From the NCBI GenBank assembly GCA_025934375.1, contig JAICYD010000060.1, positions 1-41,574 of the forward strand: a stretch of DNA of 41,574 bases, given 5' to 3'. Below, one piece after another: positions 17,603 to 24,000 of this stretch. Position numbers and translations under genes: made by a program. The DNA is from Streptosporangiaceae bacterium (GTDB lineage: Bacteria; Actinomycetota; Actinomycetes; Streptosporangiales; Streptosporangiaceae). Numbering within the stretch: position 1 is the first letter of the stretch; every line of letters begins with the position of its first letter. The notes under the pieces are model-generated. The model was not told the origin of the DNA. It was given only the letters and a program-made list of their open reading frames with translations, and made no database searches.

Positions 17603-18643
17603 ATGCGATACGAAAGCTCAGTTACCGGACTTTCCTGGATTCCCTCCGAGGCCATCACGGGCACGATGAGGACGGCGTTCGACGCGGGCCTCGCTCAGTA
17701 CGACCCTCCGCCGCCCGGGGAGCTCGGCGCGCCCGGCTCGCCTGGTGACGTCAAGGACCTGCAGGCGGAGAACCGGTTCCGGTTCGCCAACGTGCTGCGG
17801 GCCTGGATCGAGGTCGATGACGCCGGGCAGATCACCGGCTACGGCTACGCCGACGACAGCGGGAGCCTCCTGGGCAAGACCGAGTTCGGCGTTGGCCCGG
17901 TGCGGCACAAGTTCCGCGCGATCCAGCTCCCCGACATCCAGCGCGCGCCCGAGGCGGGCGACGGCTGGGTCAAGTTCAGCCAGACGGCCGGCGGGAAGAC
18001 CGGCATGCCCGCGCCGCGGCGGGTCGCCTACCCGCCGTTCGTGCAGTGGCAGTCACCGACGGCCTGGTCAACGCTGGTGCTCACGCTCTACGCCGACGGG
18101 CGCGCCGAGATCGACGTGCCCGGCGCGAGCAGCTTCCCGCGGCACTGGGTCTACGACGGCCACGGCAAGCTCGCCCGCAAGTCCGGGATCACCAACTTCC
18201 ACGAGTGGTACCGCAAGGCGTTCGGCAAGCACTCCCCGTGGGGCGACGAGGATTCCCCGGCGATGATCGTCGCGGTCGAGACGGCGCTCGAGCGCTCGCT
18301 GTCGGTGCAGCTGATGCACGGCCACGAGGCCGGCGAGGGCACCCGGCCGCGGATCACGAAGTTCGACAAGGGCGCGATGATCACCGCGCAGGGCCAGCCG
18401 GGCACCGACGTCTACCTGATCCTGGACGGCATCGTCCGCATCGAGCGCGACGGCGAGCCGCTGGCCGAGTACGGCCCCGGCGCGATGCTCGGCGAGCGCG
18501 CCCACCTGGAGGCCGGCGCGCGCACCGCCTCGATCGTGGCGGTGACGCCCTGTAAGGTGGCTGCCGTGGACGCGGCGCAGCTGGATCGCGCGGCTCTGGA
18601 GGAGCTGTCCCAGGGGCACAACCGCGAAGCCACTGGGAGCTGA
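17603..18643 (+). CDS. Cyclic-nucleotide-binding domain protein with uncharacterised N-terminal domain
   Basis: A 346-aa cytoplasmic protein. Residues about 252-340 form a CRP-type cyclic-nucleotide-binding fold (KFDKGAMITAQGQPGTDVYL, then ILDGIVRI). Its phosphate-binding cassette is intact: G297-E298-R299-A300, then R307-T308-A309, where the Glu contacts the ribose and the Arg the cyclic phosphate in known CNB domains. No DNA-binding HTH follows, so it is not a CRP regulator. Residues 1-245 form a globular, Trp- and Tyr-rich domain I do not recognise (TGYGYADDSG, WSTLVLTLYADGRAEID). The next gene, an MBL hydrolase, starts five bases after its stop, so the two form an operon. Transcription looks leaderless. 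It is likely an effector or sensor for the cNMP made by the cyclase at 11210; that link is inference from distance. Confidence 0.88.
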   Translation: MRYESSVTGLSWIPSEAITGTMRTAFDAGLAQYDPPPPGELGAPGSPGDVKDLQAENRFRFANVLRAWIEVDDAGQITGYGYADDSGSLLGKTEFGVGPVRHKFRAIQLPDIQRAPEAGDGWVKFSQTAGGKTGMPAPRRVAYPPFVQWQSPTAWSTLVLTLYADGRAEIDVPGASSFPRHWVYDGHGKLARKSGITNFHEWYRKAFGKHSPWGDEDSPAMIVAVETALERSLSVQLMHGHEAGEGTRPRITKFDKGAMITAQGQPGTDVYLILDGIVRIERDGEPLAEYGPGAMLGERAHLEAGARTASIVAVTPCKVAAVDAAQLDRAALEELSQGHNREATGS

Positions 18644-18648
18644 CCCGC

Positions 18649-19491
18649 GTGCACGTCACCTTCTGCGGAGTCCGGGGGTCCACTCCATCCCCCGGCCAGG
18701 ACTTCGCCCGGTACGGCGGCAACACCTCGTGCGTAGCCGTCGGACACTCCAGCTCGTCCCGTCCAGTGCTCCTGCTGGACGCCGGGACGGGGCTGTCTAA
18801 AGTCACCCCGCTGCTGGGCGGCCAGGCGTTCGCCGGCACGATCGCCCTCACCCACTTGCACTGGGACCACTCGCTGGGGCTGCCGTTCTTTCGCGGCGGC
18901 GACCACCCCGACGCGCGCGTCTCGCTCCTGCTGCCTGACCAGCAAGATGGCCGCGACGCCGAGTCGCTGCTGGCCCGCGTGATGTCGCCGCCGTTCTTCC
19001 CCATCGAGCCGGGCCAGTTGCGGGGCGACTGGACGTTCGGCACGCTGTCGCCGGGCCCGTTCAAGGCCGAGGGGTTCAGCGTCGAGGCCCGCGAGATCCC
19101 GCACAAGGGCGGCCGGACCTTCGGCTACCGGGTCGGCGACGGCCACTGCGTGCTGGCCTACGTCACCGACCACTGCCCGACGGTGCTCGGGCCGGGGCCA
19201 GACGGGCTGGGCGCCTACCACGAGGCCGCGCTGGCGCTGGCCGAAGGGGCCGACGTGCTCATCCACGACGCCCAGATCGTGGCCGAGGAGATCGCGGCGG
19301 AGGCGTACTTCGGCCACGCGGCCGCCGAGTACGCGGTAGCGCTGGCGGCCCGGGCCGGCGCGGGGCACGTGGTGCTGTTCCACCACAAGCCGGCCCGCAC
19401 CGACTCCGAGCTCGACGCCATCGCCGCCCGCTTCGCCTCCTGCGCCATCCCGGTCACCGTCGCCGCCGAGGGCCTGACCCTGGACTTGTGA
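18649..19491 (+). CDS. MBL-fold metallo-hydrolase, possible cyclic-nucleotide phosphodiesterase
   Basis: A 280-aa metallo-beta-lactamase-fold enzyme. The N-terminal FCGVRGSTPSPG...RYGGNTSCV is the signature of the PhnP/RNase Z-like branch, which includes cyclic phosphodiesterases. The metal motif HLHWDH (H69, H71, D73, H74) is complete, with further ligands likely in YVTDHCP, IHDAQ and the C-terminal FHHKP. Start GTG 18649 has GGGAG nine bases upstream and lies five bases after the cNMP-binding gene. Because it is co-transcribed with a cNMP-binding protein, hydrolysis of a cyclic nucleotide is plausible, but beta-lactamase-like, phosphoribosyl phosphodiesterase or RNA substrates are not excluded. 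The stop codon is only four bases from that of the convergent SnoaL-like gene. Confidence 0.85.
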   Translation: MHVTFCGVRGSTPSPGQDFARYGGNTSCVAVGHSSSSRPVLLLDAGTGLSKVTPLLGGQAFAGTIALTHLHWDHSLGLPFFRGGDHPDARVSLLLPDQQDGRDAESLLARVMSPPFFPIEPGQLRGDWTFGTLSPGPFKAEGFSVEAREIPHKGGRTFGYRVGDGHCVLAYVTDHCPTVLGPGPDGLGAYHEAALALAEGADVLIHDAQIVAEEIAAEAYFGHAAAEYAVALAARAGAGHVVLFHHKPARTDSELDAIAARFASCAIPVTVAAEGLTLDL

Positions 19492-19495
19492 TTGC

Positions 19496-19849
19496 TCAGC
19501 TGGGCACGCGATCCAGGAATCCCAGGACCGCGGTGATCTTGCCGTCCTCGTCGGTTTGCAGGACGTCGAAGCCGTCCACGAGCGATTCCCCGTCCGCCGG
19601 GCCCAGGTGCCAGCGGAACCGGGCCTGCCGGTGATGGGCGTCGACCGCCCCCGCGCGGGTGAAGACCAGGCCCGGGAACTGGCCCTGGGCGGCGGCGATG
19701 GCCGCGTCGATGGCCGCCGCGCCGCGGGCTTCGCCCAGCGGGTCGACGTAGTAGCCGTCGGCCGCCCATGCCTGGTCGATCAGCGTGCGCCGGGCATCCG
19801 GATCGGTCTCGTTCCAGCAGGCGAAGTACCGTTCCACGATCTCGTTCAC
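19496..19849 (-). CDS. SnoaL-like / NTF2-fold protein
   Basis: A 117-aa small alpha+beta barrel protein. VNEIVERYFACWNETDPDARR at the N-terminus, AWAADGYYVDPLGEARGAAAI, and the C-terminal GKITAVLGFLDRVP fit the SnoaL-like/nuclear transport factor 2 family, whose members are small isomerases, hydrolases or binding proteins. Start GTG 19849 was chosen because AGGAGG lies seven bases upstream; ATG 19894 would add 15 residues and overlook that RBS. It is divergent from the XRE/MmyB regulator at 20018, which probably controls it. Confidence 0.85.
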   Translation of the reverse strand: MNEIVERYFACWNETDPDARRTLIDQAWAADGYYVDPLGEARGAAAIDAAIAAAQGQFPGLVFTRAGAVDAHHRQARFRWHLGPADGESLVDGFDVLQTDEDGKITAVLGFLDRVPS

Positions 19850-19925
19850 GGGTGTTCCTCCTCGTGTGCCTGACTCGTTTTCCTCGAACGGCACCCATCG
19901 TGCGGGGCGCGCCCGCGGCGTGTCG

Positions 19926-19942
19926 ATTACCCCGCGGGTAAT
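19926..19942. promoter_or_regulatory. Palindromic operator candidate between SnoaL-like gene and XRE regulator
   Basis: ATTACCC-CGC-GGGTAAT is a perfect 7-bp inverted repeat and the only AT-bearing palindrome in this 168-bp divergent region. It lies about 24 bp upstream of a -10-like box (TACCTT, 19966-19971) directed at the regulator, in the place expected for autoregulation plus control of the divergent gene. Confidence 0.5.
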
Positions 19943-19965
19943 GGCCGGGCCGCCGGCGTCGCCGG

Positions 19966-19998
19966 TACCTTCGGGTCATGAGCGAGTCTTGGCGTTGA
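19966..19998 (+). promoter_or_regulatory. -10-like box and six-codon leaderless ORF before the XRE regulator
   Basis: TACCTT (19966-19971) is followed by six bases and then ATG 19978, opening a six-codon frame MSESWR with stop TGA 19996-19998. The regulator's own GGGAGG and ATG 20018 follow 20 bases later. The spacing matches leaderless starts elsewhere in the window, so a mini-peptide may be translated from the first base of the mRNA. It could equally be chance. Confidence 0.35.
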
Positions 19999-20017
19999 GG
20001 CGAGCGGGAGGCACGGC

Positions 20018-20848
20018 ATGACCACGATGAGCCTGGCCGGGGCACCCGCCGCGCGGCCGGTCGGGGAACTGCTTCGCGAGTGGCGCGAGCGCCGGCGACT
20101 GAGCCAGCTCGACCTGGCGATCCAGGCTGACATCTCGGCGCGCCACCTGAGCTTCGTGGAGACCGGCCGGTCCCGCCCGACGGCGTCGATGATCGTGCGG
20201 CTCGCCGAGCAGCTCGGCGTGCCGCTGCGGGAGCGGAACACGCTGCTGCTGGCGGGCGGGTACGCGCCCGCCTACCCCGAGCACGGGCTGGACGCCCCGC
20301 AGCTGGCGAACGTCCGGACGGCGCTGCGCCAGGTGCTCGCCGGGCACGATCCATACCCGGCGGTGGTGATCGACCGGTGGTGGGACATGGTGGACGCCAA
20401 CTCCGGCGTCGCCTTGCTCACGTCCGGGTGCGCCCCGGACCTGCTCAAGCCGCCGGTCAACGTGCTCCGGCTGAGCCTGCACCCCGGGGGCATGGCCCCG
20501 CGGATCGTCAACCTCGCCCAGTGGCGGTCCCACCTGCTCACCCAGCTGCGCCACCGCGCCCGCGCGCTGGCCGACCAGCGCCTGGCCGACCTGCACGCGG
20601 AGCTGGCCGGGTACCCCGCCGGCGGCGACTTCTCCGGCGTCAGCCACCCTGGGCCGGGCGACGGGGTGGTCCTCCCGCTGCGCTATCGCCTCGGCCAGCA
20701 TGAGCTGGCGCTGTTCAGCATCTCGGCGGCGGTCGGCACGGCGACCGACGTGACGGTGGAGGAACTGGCGATCGAGGCCTTCTACCCCGCCGATGACGCC
20801 TCCGCGAGGGTGTTGCGGGACGCCGGGCAGTCAGCCGGGCCTCGTTGA
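20018..20848 (+). CDS. XRE-family regulator with MmyB-like ligand-binding domain
   Basis: A 276-aa transcription regulator. The N-terminal XRE helix-turn-helix is at about residues 16-73 (LLREWRERRRLSQLDLAIQ, SARHLSFVETGRSRPTASMI). The C-terminal part (about 105-270) is the MmyB-like PAS-type ligand-binding domain, with conserved YPAVVIDRWWDMVDAN, LRLSLHPGGMAPRIVN and the TPTDV-like segment TATDVTVEELAIEAFYP. MmyB-type proteins often sit divergent to a small redox or metabolic gene that they control, here the SnoaL-like gene. Start ATG 20018 has GGGAGG seven bases upstream. Confidence 0.93.
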   Translation: MTTMSLAGAPAARPVGELLREWRERRRLSQLDLAIQADISARHLSFVETGRSRPTASMIVRLAEQLGVPLRERNTLLLAGGYAPAYPEHGLDAPQLANVRTALRQVLAGHDPYPAVVIDRWWDMVDANSGVALLTSGCAPDLLKPPVNVLRLSLHPGGMAPRIVNLAQWRSHLLTQLRHRARALADQRLADLHAELAGYPAGGDFSGVSHPGPGDGVVLPLRYRLGQHELALFSISAAVGTATDVTVEELAIEAFYPADDASARVLRDAGQSAGPR

Positions 20849-20911
20849 GGACAAGAAGGACAGAGATCCGCTGTGGGCAGCTTCCTGGTGCGTGAGCGGC
20901 GGGGGAATTGT

Positions 20912-20917
20912 TAGCGT
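20912..20917 (+). promoter_or_regulatory. -10 box TAGCGT of a leaderless transcript
   Basis: TAGCGT, six bases, then GTG 20924, identical in sequence and spacing to the sites at 17591 and 30226. No Shine-Dalgarno lies ahead of the GTG, which supports leaderless initiation of the LLM oxidoreductase gene. Confidence 0.55.
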
Positions 20918-20923
20918 GGGCGC

Positions 20924-21877
20924 GTGGCCACTTCTGACGGGTTCCGGTTCTCGACCAATATCTTCGGGCTGAGGTCCGCTGCGGACTTCACCGCCATGTG
21001 CAAGCACGTGGAAGAACTGGGGTACGACACGCTGTTCGCGACCGATCACCTGGGCGGCGGCGCGCCGTTCCAGCTCGCGGTGGCGGCGGCGCAGGCCACG
21101 TCGCGGCTGCGGGTGGGGACCTTGGTGCTGAACGCGCCGTTCTGGAACCCGGCGCTGCTGGCCCGGGAGATCGTCACCGCCGACGTCTTGACCGACGGGC
21201 GGCTGGAGGTCGGGCTGGGCGCCGGGCACATGAAGTGGGAGTTCGACGAGGCCGGGATCGCGTGGGAGGGCTTCGGGACGCGGACGGACCGGATGACGGT
21301 GACGATCGCGGAGATCAGCCGGATCTTCGCGGCCGGCGGCTACCCGCAGCGCCGGGCGCTGGAGGAGCACTTCGGCCTCAAGCCGCTGTTGCCGGTCCAG
21401 CTGCGCGGGTTCGGCGGGTACGGGCCGCCGCTGCTGGTCGCCGGCACCGGGGATCGGGTGCTGCGGACGGCCGCGGCCTACGCCGACATCGTGGGCATCG
21501 CCGGTACCCGCCAGGTGGCGGGGCAGCCGCCGGGGACGTTCCGGCTGTGCACCGCCACCGAGGCTGACGAGCGGGTGGCCTTCGCGCGATCCTGCGCCGG
21601 CCCGCGGGCGATCGAATGGCAGGTGCTCGTGCAGCTGGTGCGGGTCACCGATGACCGGCGGGCGGTCGCGGAGGAGCTGGCCGGGCAGTACGGCCCCGGG
21701 ATGAGCCCCCTTGACCTCCTCCAGACGCCGTTCATGCTCATCGGCACGGTAGAGGAGATCGCCGCGCAGGTGCTGGCAGGGCGCGAGCGCTACGGGTTCA
21801 CGTACTACACCGTGCACGGGCCGTTCGCGGAGGAGTTCGCGCCCGTCATCGAGCGGGTCCGCGCCTCCACGCCCTGA
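20924..21877 (+). CDS. LLM-class flavin/F420-dependent oxidoreductase
   Basis: A 317-aa TIM-barrel protein of the luciferase-like monooxygenase superfamily. The N-terminal strand-helix FRFSTNIFG and KHVEELGYDTLFATDHLGGG, the strand RLRVGTLVLNAPFWNPALLARE, VLTDGRLEVGLGAGHMKWEF, and VAGTGDRVLRTAAAYADIVGI are all typical. The best match by memory is the actinobacterial F420-dependent subgroup (TIGR03621-like). The substrate is unknown. Start GTG 20924 follows a leaderless promoter. It is transcribed in the same direction as the XRE regulator, 75 bp downstream of it. Confidence 0.9.
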   Translation: MATSDGFRFSTNIFGLRSAADFTAMCKHVEELGYDTLFATDHLGGGAPFQLAVAAAQATSRLRVGTLVLNAPFWNPALLAREIVTADVLTDGRLEVGLGAGHMKWEFDEAGIAWEGFGTRTDRMTVTIAEISRIFAAGGYPQRRALEEHFGLKPLLPVQLRGFGGYGPPLLVAGTGDRVLRTAAAYADIVGIAGTRQVAGQPPGTFRLCTATEADERVAFARSCAGPRAIEWQVLVQLVRVTDDRRAVAEELAGQYGPGMSPLDLLQTPFMLIGTVEEIAAQVLAGRERYGFTYYTVHGPFAEEFAPVIERVRASTP

Positions 21878-21912
21878 ACGGGTGCCCGCGGCCCGGCGAG
21901 CCCGCCTGGTTC

Positions 21913-21964
21913 AGATATGTTTGGGTTTTCCGGTGCTATCACACCGGCAAAACCAAACATATCT
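21913..21964. terminator. Long AT-containing hairpin downstream of the LLM gene
   Basis: AGATATGTTTGG...CCGGTG (21913-21935), loop CTATCA, then CACCGG...CCAAACATATCT (21942-21964). The arms are 23 bases and pair almost perfectly; only the GTTTT/CAAAA block is offset by one base. It lies 36 bp after the LLM stop. It could be a rho-independent terminator, or a dyad-symmetric protein site, since the arms are much more AT-rich than the surroundings. Its left arm recurs near 41516-41531. Confidence 0.6.
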
Positions 21965-22186
21965 ACGATTACCGGCCAGCGGGCATGCCATCCGCCCATG
22001 GTGGCCCCGCCCGGGGCAATCTCGCCGCCGCCTCAAGTACTTTACGTAATTATTATTTTACTTAGAGTAGCAACTCCTGCTGTGCTGCCTCTAGATTTGC
22101 TCACGTTCTGTTATGAGCTTGGCATCTGGGGGTGCGGCTTCATGGAGCGAGACGTGGGACGGGCCCGCTTCGAGGGGACCCCGGCG
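21965..22186. other. AT-rich upstream region of the serine hydrolase gene
   Basis: This holds the lowest-GC patch in the first half of the window (22036-22120, for example TACTTTACGTAATTATTATT). It precedes the serine hydrolase gene and probably carries its promoter, but no clean -35/-10 pair could be assigned. An ATG at 22142 in frame with the hydrolase is a possible upstream start. An open frame extends back to 21917 but its sequence is not protein-like. Confidence 0.45.
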
Positions 22187-23389
22187 ATGACCGCTCGGCT
22201 GGTGACGGTGCTGCTGGCGACCGGCGCCCTGGGGCTCGGGGCCGGTCCCGCCGGCGCGGTAACCGGCACTGTGGGCACCGTAGGCACTGTGCGCACCGTG
22301 GGCACGGCAGGCGCCGTCGGCGCGGCGAGCGTTGGGGTGCCGGCCGGAGGCCAGGGCGCGTGCTGGTCCGGCTCGCAGCCACAGCTGGCGGCGCGGTTGT
22401 CGGGGCAGATCGCGGCGGTGCTGGGCCGGCGGTCATCGGCGGTGGGCATGGCCGTCAGCGACCCGGCGACCGGAGTGACCTGCGAGCTGGCCGCGAGCAG
22501 GCACTTCGACTCGGCCAGCATCGTCAAGGCGACGATCCTGGCCGCGCTGCTGCATGGCGACGACGCGCGGCCGTCGGCGAGCGAGCGGGCGACCGCGACG
22601 GCGATGATCACCGAGTCCGACAACGACGCCGCCACTGACTTGTGGAACGACGTCGGCCCGGTGGCGATGCGCCGGTTCCTGAACCTGGCGAAGATGACCC
22701 AGACCGTGCCCGGGACGGGCGGGTACTGGGGGCTGACCCAGGTCACCGCCGGGGACCAGATGAAGCTGCTGCACCTGCTGACGACGGCGAACGGCGTGCT
22801 GTCGGCGGCGGCCCGCTCCTACGAGCTTGGCCTCATGGCGCGGGTGGACCCTGCCCAGCGGTGGGGGATCTCGGCCGGGGTCCCGGCCGGGATGACCGTG
22901 GAGCTGAAGAACGGGTGGCTGCCCATCGGCGCGGCCGGCTGGCAGATCAACAGCATCGGCTGCGTCTCCGGGAAGGCCGCCCCGGGAGCCGGGAGGCGTG
23001 AGTACTGCCTGGCGGTGCTCACCGACGACAACCCGACGATGGCCTACGGCGTGCAGACGGTCAGCGAGGTCGCCGGGGTCGTCAACGCGGAGCTGAGCTC
23101 GCCGCTGGCCACCGCCAGCCCGGTGGCCCCGGCCACCGCCGATGCCCTGACCACGGCCGGGCTGACGGCGGCGCAGGTGCGATCGGCGGGCCTGGGACCG
23201 ATGGGGCTGCGGGCACCGACCCCGCTGGCCCCGCCCGCCGCGCCGGCCCGGCCGGGCCTGAGCGGCCGGCTGTGGGCCGCGATCGCGGCCACCGTCATCG
23301 CCGTGGCGCTGCTGGTGGCGGCACTGCTCGTCGCCGACGTTCGCGCGCGAGCCAAGCGTGCCCGGCGGCTAGCCGAGCCGGCCAAGTAG
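22187..23389 (+). CDS. Membrane-anchored beta-lactamase-fold serine hydrolase
   Basis: A 400-aa exported protein. A signal peptide (MTARLVTVLLATGALGLGAG) is followed by a linker of six 9-bp repeats (GTV-rich, 22265-22318). The catalytic domain has SIVK (S111, K114), SDN (S144-N146) and KNG at 241-243 where class A beta-lactamases usually have KTG/KSG. A Pro/Ala-rich linker follows, then a single C-terminal TM helix (LWAAIAATVIAVALLVAALL) and a basic tail (RARAKRARRLAEPAK) facing the cytoplasm. It is likely a D,D-peptidase/esterase-like or penicillin-recognising enzyme on the outer face of the membrane. Start ATG 22187 is preferred (GAGGGG nine bases upstream, short n-region); ATG 22142 would add 15 residues. 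The stop codon lies inside a 21-bp tandem repeat. Confidence 0.82.
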   Translation: MTARLVTVLLATGALGLGAGPAGAVTGTVGTVGTVRTVGTAGAVGAASVGVPAGGQGACWSGSQPQLAARLSGQIAAVLGRRSSAVGMAVSDPATGVTCELAASRHFDSASIVKATILAALLHGDDARPSASERATATAMITESDNDAATDLWNDVGPVAMRRFLNLAKMTQTVPGTGGYWGLTQVTAGDQMKLLHLLTTANGVLSAAARSYELGLMARVDPAQRWGISAGVPAGMTVELKNGWLPIGAAGWQINSIGCVSGKAAPGAGRREYCLAVLTDDNPTMAYGVQTVSEVAGVVNAELSSPLATASPVAPATADALTTAGLTAAQVRSAGLGPMGLRAPTPLAPPAAPARPGLSGRLWAAIAATVIAVALLVAALLVADVRARAKRARRLAEPAK

Positions 23390-23461
23390 CAGTGCCGGCC
23401 AAGTAGCAGTGCCAGCCGGCCAAGTAGCAGTGCCAGCCGGCCAAGTAGCAGTGCCAGCCGG
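23384..23461. repeat. 21-bp tandem repeat overlapping the serine hydrolase stop codon
   Basis: The unit AAGTAGCAGTGCCAGCCGGCC occurs perfectly at 23401-23421 and 23422-23442. It is preceded by a shortened 17-base copy (23384-23400, containing the TAG stop 23387-23389) and followed by a degenerating copy (23443 onward). It lies between two convergent genes. Confidence 0.85.
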
Positions 23462-23474
23462 GCAGCAGTGCCAG

Positions 23475-23972
23475 CTAGCTCGGCCAGCCGCTGAGGTCGG
23501 CCACGGGCAGCCACAGCCGTGCCCGGTCATCGACCAGGAGGCGGTGGACCCGCAGCCGGCCGCCGGCCTGGCCGACCGCGGCCGTTAGCCGGTAGCGCTC
23601 CCCCGTCTCCGCCAGCGGGACGATGAGCCGCGCGCGGCCGGACGCGGGCACGATGCCCACGACCGGGTAGCGGTCGGCTCGCAGCGCCCGCCGCGCCGTC
23701 CAGCGCGGCACGCCAACGCTGCCGCCGCCCAGCCAGCCCGGGACCCGGCTGCGCCGGGCCGCCAGGCCCACCAGCACCGCTGATTCCGAGGGGTTGCGAA
23801 CTTCGGCGACGACCACCGGGCGGGATTGGTCCGGCTGCGCCGGGTGCCGCAACTCCGCGGTGACCACGGCGTCCGGGAGCCGATCCCCGTTCCTGAGCCC
23901 GGCCAGTGCCAGCCAGGCCATCCCGGCCACCGTCAGTGCCAGCGCGCCGAGGACGAAAGGCAAGATTCCCAT
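23475..23972 (-). CDS. Small membrane-anchored protein of unknown function
   Basis: A 165-aa protein with an N-terminal hydrophobic segment (residues 3-27, ILPFVLGALALTVAGMAWLA) that is a signal anchor or uncleaved signal. It is followed by a beta-rich extracytoplasmic region (RPVVVAEVRNPSESAVLVGLAAR; RARLIVPLAETGERYRLTAAVG). I do not recognise the family. Start ATG 23972; no Shine-Dalgarno is visible. It is divergent from the MocR regulator gene (start 24001) with only 28 bp between, so the two promoters must overlap and joint control is likely. Confidence 0.7.
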   Translation of the reverse strand: MGILPFVLGALALTVAGMAWLALAGLRNGDRLPDAVVTAELRHPAQPDQSRPVVVAEVRNPSESAVLVGLAARRSRVPGWLGGGSVGVPRWTARRALRADRYPVVGIVPASGRARLIVPLAETGERYRLTAAVGQAGGRLRVHRLLVDDRARLWLPVADLSGWPS

Positions 23973-23987
23973 ATCTCAGAAATGTGG

Positions 23988-23993
23988 CATGAT
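23988..23993 (+). promoter_or_regulatory. -10-like box CATGAT before the MocR gene
   Basis: CATGAT, seven bases, then GTG 24001, with no Shine-Dalgarno. This fits leaderless initiation and overlaps the 5' region of the divergent gene. ATG 23989 is an in-frame alternative start that would overlap the box. Confidence 0.4.
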
Positions 23994-24000
23994 TGGCACC

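Noticed and set aside
17603..18643. CRP/FNR transcription regulator
   Set aside because: The CNB domain is at the extreme C-terminus with no HTH after it; the large domain is N-terminal and unlike DNA-binding folds.
18649..19491. Ribonuclease Z
   Set aside because: The N-terminal VRGSTPSPG...YGGNTSCV pattern and the pairing with a CNB protein fit the PhnP/PDE-like branch better. tRNase Z exosite features were not seen.
23384..23461. CRISPR-like array
   Set aside because: Units are directly adjacent without unique spacers and no cas genes are present. It is a simple tandem repeat.
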